From the NCBI GenBank assembly GCA_963932145.1, contig OZ010595.1, positions 87,854,949 through 87,918,948 of the forward strand: a stretch of 64,000 bases of DNA, read 5' to 3'. Numbering within the stretch: position 1 is the stretch's first letter; every line of letters begins with the position of its first letter. A program made the translations under genes and the position numbers. The notes below the pieces were generated by a model. The model was given only the letters and a program-made list of their open reading frames with translations, made no database searches and was not told the DNA's origin. Below are positions 13,901 to 24,614 of the stretch, piece by piece. This DNA comes from Acanthosepion lycidas (Eukaryota; Mollusca; Cephalopoda; Sepiida; Sepiidae).

Positions 13901-15680
13901 CCTAAATTTTTGTGTGAAGTAGTATGATGCTTCAACATCTTTGTCATTATTTATAGTTCCAATAACAGTCAACTAAAATTAAGATATAAGAAATGCAAGT
14001 CAAAATAAATAACAGTTGACAAAGCTTGGTGTTCTGAAAATCAAGATCATATTACTACTATTAAGCCTACTAATAAAAATAAGATAAGTGAATTGGAGAT
14101 AAAAGAAATACAGTCCTCCCTTCAATCATTTATGCCGACAAAAACTAAATCCATGACTTTTCAGGATACATGATTAAGGCAGTGGAGTAATGGATAGTGG
14201 CTCGGATTGAAGAATCAACCCTCCTCGGATTTTAAAGTTGGAGATATCTTTTTAGACTAGTTTCCACTAAAGGCTGTAGGACCCAGTCTACCCTTCTATT
14301 TACCCATAGCTGGGAGGAGAACAGATGGATTCATACCTTTCTGAAGAGTATTACTACATATGAATTAATGAACTTAACTGGAATTTGAACTGCTTTCTGA
14401 TTCTTCAATTTGAGCTGATATCCATTATTCCATCATGTGGTCAACACATAGCAGTGACATGATGTCACTACTGGGTGTTGAACTCAATGTCCACTTTTCT
14501 ATTTATATACATGCTATTCCTGATATTGAGCAGTTGAACCCATAAAAATATTGAGTCAGTCATGTGCCATGCGTGATACATGCATCTTTCGATACATGAC
14601 TAGGCAGATTTTTTCCCTGCAGTAGGTTGCCATTTCTTTCTGCAGTAGACTAGTTGCCATCCAAAGCTATAGAACCTGGTCTGTTCTATTTATCCATAGT
14701 TTGGGGGAGAAGATGATTCATATCTTTCCCAAGGGTATTAGCATGTAAGTGAATGTAATGGATTTTACTAGAATTTGAACTCTGCTCTCTGATTCTGAGC
14801 TGCTATCCATTACTCCAATGTATGGCCTACCTTAAAGTTATATATTTTTTCATATATATGTGTGTGTGTCAGACTGAATAAATTATAAACATTATGTCTG
14901 CTTATTTTTATCATAATCCTTTCATATCTACAAATATTTTTCTGTATATTAAAATTAAATAAGGCAAGAAATATTTGTGAATATGAAAGGATTATGATAA
15001 AAATAAGCAAACATAATGTTTGTAATTTATTCAGTCAGACATGCCTAAAAGAGAATTTGCTGCATATGCGCGCACACACACACACACACACACTATATAT
15101 ATATATATATATTTTCTTATAGTTGGATTGATGTGAGTTTGTGATGTTGGGCTGGGTTTCATGCCCTTGTGACTGTCAGACAGCTGATGATTACAAAGGC
15201 ATGAAACCCAGGTCACAAACTCACATCAATCCAATTAAATATCTTAGCTCTATCACTGATATTCAGTGGTTTGCAATAAGTACTGTGCATATAATATATA
15301 TATATATATATAACAATTACATATACATGTACATATATAGATACAGGGTGTCCATAAAGTTCGTGTGTACTTTAAAAATTTATAATTTATAAGTGCACAC
15401 GAACTTTGTTTATCGTTGCTTGAAAATCATCCATGTAAACAATAGCAGACTATCATCACTGTCTTGTCTGTATATTGCTTAATATATTGTACAGTAATTG
15501 ACATCTTTGATAATGGCTTATGTAAGCCGAAAGCTTAGATTGGATTAAAAAATATGGATCAATATTGTGATTTTCTTTCTTCGTTTAATGATAATGTTAT
15601 TAAGCTTATTTGACGTTATGAAAAGAATTTACATAAAATAAATAGACAACACTTGACTATATTATTTAATGAAACATGTA

Positions 15681-15731
<51 letters not shown>

Positions 15732-18700
15732 GACATTTTTTATGTTTAAAGTTCTTTTTATAGATACAAGTATTTAAGTAAATGCTCTGTTGATAATAAA
15801 CAGTATTAAATAACATTTACCGGCCTGAAAGTCAGAAATTTTCATAGAAAATATTCGTCCTTGGACAGGATTCGAACCTGCATCCTATACGGAACCGTCA
15901 TTTACGCTGACGTGCCTAACCGATTGGCCACCAAGGATCGTTCGGTAGACAAGGTCGAATTTACTGCTTATAAACTTCAATCTTCCATGAATCTCGTACA
16001 TCCATAACTGCTCATGTGTATCGAATGTAAACAAATGACGTCATATATTACGAAATAGACAGAGTCCGACAATTTATTTATTAAAGACATTTTTTATGTT
16101 TAACTATCTTATTTAATGTCTTTAATAAATAAATTGTCGAACTCTCTCAATTTCGTAATATGTATATATATATATATATATATATGTTTTTGTAAATGCT
16201 GATTTAAAAAAAAAACAATGATTTTATTTTGTCATATGCATTTTTTGTCCTCAGGTGGCGTAATTCATTCCTTTGGTCTTTGCTATTTGGCCTTCCTGCA
16301 ATGATTATTACAATTTACTTCATGGCTTCAATGCCTGATCATGATACATCACATTATCCCTCCAATTCAACCACAAATGCCACGACAGAACCCCCGCGAA
16401 AGTTTTCCACGAAAAAGGGCACGATAATGATCATTAATGGTTTATCTTTGGAAAATTTGCTTATGTTTTTGTTGGCTGCTGCTGTTCAGGTAAATGTTTA
16501 TTAGTTTATTGTCCATTATTATTACCTTTTGATCTCTGTACTGATCTAGCATGTACCTCACTCTTGCTGCTATCCTCTGCCTTTACAAAAGCCAGATTAG
16601 GCTGAAAATGGTGTACAGCTGCCATATATGGCCAGAAGCTGCCCAGTCTTTATTTTCTAGTATTGATAGAGCCTAAAAGTATCTTCACTATCCTCTGCCT
16701 TTACAAGAGCCAGATCAGGTTGAAAATGGAGCACTGCTGCCATATATGTGCAGAAGCTACCCAGTCTTCACTTTCCAGTCTTGATAGAGCCCAAAAGCAT
16801 CTCCGCTATCCACTGCCTTTACAAGAGCCAGATCAGGCCAAAAATGGAGTACTGCTGCCATATATGCGCAGGAGCTACCCAGTTTTCACTTTCCAGTCTT
16901 AACAAAGCCCAAAAGCATCTCCGCTATCCACTGCCTTTACAAGAGCCAGATCAGGTTGAAAATGGAGCACTGCTGCCATATATGTGCAGGAGCTGTTCAG
17001 TCTTCACTTTCCAGTATTGATAGAGCCCAAAAGTGTTTCTTCATGCTTTTAGGCAACAAATTATTTTCCACACTGCAATGAAAGTGAATTAATACATTTT
17101 CCTTGATCTTGAGAATTGAAAACAAATATGACAAACGCTATTTACTTAAATTGTTTAGTTACACTATTTTTGTAACGTACAGTAGCCATTAACAATTAAG
17201 TATAACTCAAAACTTCAATGTTAAAATAAAACAGTTTTTAATTACAACCGCAAATAAATACTTAACAAGAACAAAGAAGTAAAAGTCAACCAAAGATAAC
17301 CATTTCAGTGAATACCTTGTTAGTAGCACGACTCAGCTTAACGTCCGGTAAATCCTAAACCAAAACCCAAATCTTTGATGCACAATTATTCACACTAATT
17401 TAACTGGATAGTTCCACTCAATAGTCACTGCAGTCAGTAGCCTGACACTACTATTTATACACCTGGCGGAAAACATATATTCATAAGTCCAGAGTGTCAC
17501 GCTTGAACGTCGGTCTCAGTAGTTACTCATTTTCTTCCTGTATGACAACTGTTTATTTATTATTTCATTAGAATGGCTGGCAAAACACCGGCTAATTGCT
17601 AATCAATTCAAACTTTACAAAATGCTAAATAATAAAGATTTCTTTATCATTGGTCCACATGTTTTAATAATTTAGTAAATGTTTATAAATTTATGAATAA
17701 AAATTGTTTTCATATTTAATTCTTTATAAATTGGTAAATGACAAATATTGCATTTCATTAGTTTTAAATTGTATTAGTCTTTAGAATGTTGTAAATAAAT
17801 ATTTTTGTTTGAACAATAAAAAAATGTATAAATTCACTTTCAACATATGTTTAGGTTTTATTCTAATTCTAATGATCACTTTTGAAAACCATGATGCTGA
17901 AACGTGAAGCTATTTCAAAAAAAGTGGTGTAATGAAAAAAAAATCTTCCTTTTGATATTATGTTTTATTGCGGGTTTATTTATCCATGTTTGCTTTGTAA
18001 TTTTTATAAAAATAATAAAATTTAATGTATTTATTCATTTTTAAAACTTCAGTATTTTAACTTTTTTTAATTTATTTCTTTATCATATTATGCTAAAAAA
18101 ACTGCAAATGATAAGTTAAAAAAAAAAAAACATTTTGATTTTGGGACAGTTTTTAAATTTGTCAGGATGATTAAGATTGTTATTTGGGCTCGTTCTGGGA
18201 CGATGAATAAAGCTTAGTCTAGAGCCGGTGTTGGTAACCTTTTGCTAACTATGTGCTGACTTAGGGTTTTAAAATCATTCAGTGTGCCAAAAGACCTGTT
18301 CTGCAATATATTTTATATAGTAATATATAGCATATATACTTTAGTATTTTAAGACATTTTTATGTTTATACATTCTCTTTATAGATACAAATATTTAAGT
18401 AAATGATCTGTTTATAATAAACAGTATCAACAACATTTACTGGCCTGAATGTCAGAGAAATTTTTATAGAAAACATGTCTTCCGACAGGAATCAAACTTG
18501 TATCCTATACGGAACTGTCACATAGCCTGACGTGCCTTAACTGATTTGGCCACAGAGGATCGTTTGGTTAGCAAGGTCGATTTTACTGCTTTTAAACTAC
18601 AATCTTCCATAATTCTCTCACGTACATTCATATCTGCTCAATGTGTATCCAAATGTAAACAAATGATGTCACACATTATGAAATGGTCAAAGTCCGACAA

Positions 18701-21700
18701 TTATTTTAAGACATTTTTATGTTTATACATTCTTTTTATAGATACAAATATTTAAGTCAATGCACTGTTTATGTTGGAGGAGGAATATTTTCTATGAAAA
18801 TTTCTTGGACATTCAAGCCTGTAAATGTTGTTAATACTGTTTATTATAAACAGAGCATTTACTTAAATATTTGTATTTATAAAAAGAATGTATAAACATA
18901 AAAATGTCTTTAAATAATTGTCAGATTTGTTCATTTCATACTTTAGTATATATTAAAATTGAAGCAGCTAAATATCTTTGTGTTGTAGCAGTTATTGGTT
19001 CGGAGTTTGTGATGTCATTTGCATCTGCGTGCCATTGGAAATTGCTTGGCGTGCCATGTGCAGCACAGGTTGCTGACTCATACCCTATGATACCTAGACT
19101 TGATGAATTTAAGCACAGTATTAGATTAGCAACAAAGTCTCATCATTTTGCAGTCGAATTGACTGGATGTAACTGTACTTTTATGGTAATTGTCTTGATG
19201 AACTTTACTCTATGACAGAGGTCGGCAATCTTTTGTTTATCATGTGATGACTTAGGTTTTTAAAATCATTCAGTCTGTCAACAGCATACGTATTTTTATA
19301 CGTCAAGGTTAATATACCTGTTCTATGATATATTTTATATAGTAATATATAGTATATATATATACTTTATATTAAAATTGAAACAGCTAAATATCTTCTT
19401 TGCTTTGTAGTAGTTATTGGTTTAGACTTTGCGATGTCATTTATGGTTGTGAGACATGTGTGGCTGAACCTTGGTCCAAACGCTCACTTACTGTGACATT
19501 TTCTTTATAAACATAATTGATACCAAAATTTGAATACATACATGCACACATACACTTCCATTTTTTTTCTGTACTGTAATTGTTGTTTTATATACACATA
19601 CACCAAAACTTTTGTTAATGATTCTTGCTACACAATTGTGTATTTTGTATCCACATGCATTGTTTTATTTATTGTCATTTAATTGTTGGAATTCTTTGAT
19701 TTTTTTTAATTCTCATGTGTCTAGTCTGTTCAGAATGTGGGCAATCATGGCTTCCTACAACTTTCTGTCGTTTGTTGCTCTGAGTAATATCTGGACCTTT
19801 ACCATTGCTTTTAATTCCTGTTCTGCCAACCATTCACATTATCTTGTTAAATAGATTACTTACTGTTTCCCTCTTTCCACAGTATGTGTTGTGGGTGTCA
19901 AATTCTCCCAGCCCTCTTTCCTCACAATGTGTCCCAAAATTTAAATTGTTTCTTTCTGATTTTAAGTGTTTCCTTTTAATTCCTATTTTCTTTAAAACTT
20001 TCTCATTACTCTGTATCTGTCTATATATCTGAGATGAGGTATTATGTACATTATTTACAACCACCTGAAGAAGGCTGAAGCATATAACGGCTGAAATGTT
20101 GTAATAAATATGGTGACAAAGATGAAGACAGTAATCCAAATAATGTAAATAGTTCTCATTATTCACATGCCCTCTCTATGGTTTGTTGTTAATTTAGTGG
20201 CATATCAACTCCTCATGGGTCGTTTAATGTCAAAATTTAATTTTCTTTGTATGAATTAATAATTTCTTTTACAAAAATATGTTGCTGGTAATATTTTTGC
20301 AATGAAAATGTATTGATGATATTTTTACTTTTTATAGTAAAAATATCATCAATATATTTTCATTATATTTTTTTATACTTCCATAGTTCTTTGAGTTGGG
20401 ACTATAACAGGTACTACCATTCGGGGTCAGAGTGGACCTGGGATGAACAACAATTAAGAGGTGGTTCCACATCAGTGGCCTTGTTGCCAGATGTATTTTT
20501 ATACATTTATAGTGTTTTGACCCCAGTTTTTGGGGTTAACTATTTGCCCATATTTGGGACCCTAACAAGTGCTACCATCCTGGGTCAGGGTGGACCTGGG
20601 AACAACAGCAATTAAGAGATGATTCCATGCTTTTCAAAACCTCCTGATTAGAGACCTTTGCTGCCAGATGTAGTTTATCGTCATACCCAGGATACCTGTC
20701 TCTGGTATTCTCAGCGTTCTTCTGTAGAATCACATCTCTTTTGCCATAAGACTACTCTCCCTTTTCCTGTGCCATGTCACTGCAAGATGTGGGTAATAAT
20801 AACTTATCATTTGTAGCTCTAAGCAGTTTGTCTCATTTTATCCCTCGTAAATTATTATATAATAACAATGGCTAATTATACACATGAATTTAAAAATTTT
20901 TTTACTTTCTATTTCAGTTCATGGGAGCTCGTTACTTTTATGTCCAGGCTTTTAAAGCAATCAAACATGGTGCTGCTAATATGGATGTGTTAGTTTGCTT
21001 AGCCATCAGCATCTCTTTCCTCTATTCTACAATAGTTGTTATAGCAGCAGTCATCCTCAGGGAACCATTTAGTCCTGTTACGTTCTTTGAAACAACGCCG
21101 ATGTTAGTCTTATTTGTATCTCTTGGACGTTGGCTTGAACATATCGCCAAGGTAAGTCTTAAAAGTAAGACAAGTTGCTACAGCTAAGAAAAAAAAATAG
21201 AAAAATAAAATCTTTAACATGTTTTAACATTTTGTCTTTTCAGTTTTATTTTTTATTTCCATGTTACATTGTACTGTCCATGGTTAAAGGAGATAAGCTC
21301 ATTTGAACACTTGCCTTAAAAATATTTATAGAAAATGCATGGGAAAGCCATATCACATCAGTGGGGAAGTAACTAAAGTTGTGATATCAGGACTGATAAC
21401 ATTACAGAACTTTGTTTGGATTTTATCAAGAATCTTGAGACATATAGCAAGAGCACTAGACCAGATATGGCAGTAATATCAAAGCAACAGATGAATTGTA
21501 GATTTATAAACATGCGAGATAGATTCTGGTAAGAAAAATAGTCTTGCATAATATTCAATATAATCAATCCACTTTATGTCAGAGGAAAAAATACATTTGA
21601 GAAAGCACAAATTGTTGCTGAATTAAAGGTTAGCATCAGCCATAGTGATGGAAGATAAGTTCTCTATGATGACAAAAAGAAAGCAGGTTCATTGTGAAGG

Positions 21701-24577
21701 TGTTAAAATATAAAAGCCGTTTCTTGCCGTGAAGGTGTTAACATTTACTTTTTCTTGTGCCAGATTGGAAGTTTTACTTTATCAGATCTGTTGGACTTAG
21801 TTATTAAAACAAGAGTAAATAGCTGTCTCATCAACTTAAATACTGATTTGGAAAATGATGACATTGGGGTGATCATTGATAAAGATAAGAAAAAACATAG
21901 GTCCAAGGATACATCCCAATGGGGGCAACTGCATTAATGGATCTAGAAAAGATGCCATTCAACATGAATCTCATTACATGATTTGTTAAGAAAGATTAAG
22001 TCAAATATTTGGTCAGAGACAACATAGTCCTACAGCTTGTGAAGAAGGCCAGCATGCTAAACCCTGTGAGGTTTCAACCGTTGTGATCTTGAGCTTTCTT
22101 CAGGTGTCTGTTTAGGTGGATAACTGTTGTGGACACTGGCAACGGAAAATTTTCTAGAGTCCCCGTGAAGTACAAATCCTTGTCGCCAAGTTGTTGTGGC
22201 CTGTTTAGGGGCCAGAAAGAAAGACACGGAAAACAAAGTTAGGTTGAACAATGTATATTGAAATAACAGATATATACAATGCAAGAGTGTTAGTAATAAG
22301 CAGATAGATGTGTACGTCCAAGGTTAGGTTAGCACTGCCTCCTACTGACTGCTCTTCAGTTAGTATTTATGAGAGGAGGAAGAGTTCATTCTATTGTAGG
22401 AGGGTTTGCCACAACAGTAACCTTCAGAGAATTTACAACTGAACCCTTCATTTAATCTACTGGGGTAGATTGTTATTGTTCTAATGTCTATATCTAGGGA
22501 TATCTCATTTTGTTGACTGTGAGTTTAATCCATGCGCAGTGTAGTACAGACAATCAGTGGGAACAGAAATAGCAATAATTGAGCAGTACTAAAAATGGAC
22601 TAAGATGAGACATCCCTAGACATCTAGATTGATAGGCACCTCAATAAGGCCAGAGAGCACAAGTGGCCAAAATGTTCTAACAATAACAATAAAGATGAGG
22701 ATATTGGTCTGAATGTAAATAATAAAAAGTAAATTCGAAAGAAACTTTTTATTTTAATTTAAATTGTATACCAGAGGAGTTAGAAAATTTAAAAAAAAAA
22801 AATTGTATTTTATGACAATAAAGGATCAAAAAAATGTTAATGTGTTTGAAAAAAATGTTCTTTATTCTCTCAAATAAACAACATTTCTGTCAAATATTTT
22901 GTGGCTTAAATCTTTGATATTTAATTAAATATTTGACATTTTCTGACAAGGGTTTTGCAACTTAACCATTTGACATTTAATTTAAATATTTGACATTTTG
23001 ATATTTGACATTTCTGTCAAATATTTTGTGGCTTAAATATCTGGTATTTAATTAAATATTTGATATTTTCTGTCAAGGGTTTTGTGACTTAATCATTTGA
23101 CATTTAATTTAAGTATTTGACATTTTGATATTTGACATTTCTGTCAAATATTTTGTGAAAGGACTACTTCTAATATTGTTATTTATAATTTTTTTTCCCT
23201 CCAGGGTAAAACATCAGAAGCGATTGCGAAGCTTTTATCATTGCAAGCATCTGAAGCCATTTTAGTTTGTATGAAAGATGGACAAATTATCAGTGAAGAA
23301 GTACTAAATGTTGATTTAGTCCAAAGAGGAGATATTCTTAAGGTAATGTTTCATATGCACACAATTCACTTTTATACTTATCTTCAGAATTTGGTATTAT
23401 GACAAACATAATAGGCAATTTTCAATGATTAAATTGTCAAAAATAACCGAATGATATCGTAATAGAAAATTAGTCACAATAGCAATCAAGTTTTATTTTG
23501 TCTGCTTTGTGCTTGAGATATTTAAGAATTTCTCATTAATACATTACTACCAGAGGTAAATAGTAACATCCCCTCCGTGACTATATGAATTAGTCCATAG
23601 GTATAAATAAAAAGCTCCAGGTCAGAGGTAAGGGAAGAAGCTATTTGGAGTTAGTCTTCAGAGTAATTAATACAGGTGTCATGGCAAGTAGCCAAAGCAT
23701 TACTTATATTATGACTGCTACAAGGCACATTATAACAAGCCTTTCAGGCTTGGTAAATTAAGTCTAACATTTTTTTTCTTTGCTGATTTATCCTTGTCTG
23801 GCCTGAGACCAGATTATTGTACTTTTAGCTGTATAAAACTCACTTTTTTACCTAAAAATGAATCTCTAAATCTGCTTGTGTCTCATACACTAAAGTTTCT
23901 TGAAAATATATTTTATTTTGAGCACTGTTGAATGGCAAGCTAATTCTAAAAACTATAAAAATTCTAAAAATCTCCTGCGTAAATGCAAATCTCTTCAGTA
24001 AAATGAATGGAGCACTTTGGCTGCTTGGCGTTTGTTTAAAAACAATACACTAGATTTGGCTGATTTGTTCTGTAGAGTGAAGATGGCTCAGTGGTAGAAG
24101 CTCTGACTGACACCAAATCGGTTGGGTTTCAATTCGGGCTTCAGGCATTCAATTGTCTAGTCGCACTGAGGAACTGTGATACAGCAAAACAGTACTGTGT
24201 GCCAATGAGATATATATATATATATATATACACTGATCTCGCCCATCATTTTCAATGTGTGAGTGTCAAGCAGCACAATTCTTAGAACTAACAGCCAAAC
24301 TCCTCACATATATCATGTGATTATCACAGTGAAGGCTTATGTGGAACCAACAACACCTTTTGGAAGGGACAAATGCAAAGAATAGATGCACAGTATCTCA
24401 CAAAGTTCCCAAACAACCATTCACAGGTTTTGAATTCAAAGTTGTCTTAGACTATTTGTCACCTAAGGCTATAGGATTCAGCCTGTCCTGATATTTACCC
24501 CTAGCGGTGGGGGAGACAAGATAGTATTAGCACATAAGTGAATGTAATGACCCATTAACCATTACTCCACCATGCCT

Positions 24578-24614
<37 letters not shown>

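Larger units (their letters stand above)
15726..16139. mobile_element. Mobile element carrying a tRNA-like sequence and inverted repeats
   Basis: ATTAAAGACATTTTTTATG occurs at both ends (15727 and 16079), and the right end closes with a perfect foldback (16067-16139). Between them lies a tRNA-like sequence (15858-15937, - strand). Related copies: 18347-18937 and 35400-35770. Confidence 0.7.
12811..16254 (+). other. Intron 4
   Basis: Rich in foldback DNA: SINE B copies (14255-14450, 14635-14830), three inverted repeats (14868-15040, 15123-15234, 16067-16139), a truncated mariner-type end (15344-15409) and a tRNA-like element (15726-16139). From 12811 to about 14165 nothing convincing was seen apart from a T/A-rich stretch at 13310-13340. 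Confidence 0.7.
18225..19460. repeat. Two direct copies of an unidentified repeat, the first split by an insertion
   Basis: Copy 1 (18225-18346 and 18938-19060) and copy 2 (19213-19460) share CTGACTTAGG-type sequence, ATATTTTATATAGTAATATA and AGCTAAATATCTT...GTAGTAGTTATTGG. Copy 2 is uninterrupted and represents the empty site for the element at 18347-18937. Confidence 0.75.
16490..20917 (+). other. Intron 5
   Basis: Holds a tandemly amplified LINE fragment (16555-17040), a tRNA-like TIR element (18347-18937) inserted in one of two copies of a longer repeat, LINE tail pieces (19085-19215, 19700-20020, 20725-20860), a SINE A tail (20025-20160) and a duplicated repeat (20390-20720). 17040-18220 contains nothing recognised. 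Confidence 0.7.
21152..23204 (+). other. Intron 6
   Basis: Almost entirely repeats: a LINE remnant (21370-21935, - strand), a SINE A copy split by an LTR (22040-22600), a second SINE A copy (22600-22735) and a 127-bp tandem repeat (22881-23157). Confidence 0.75.
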
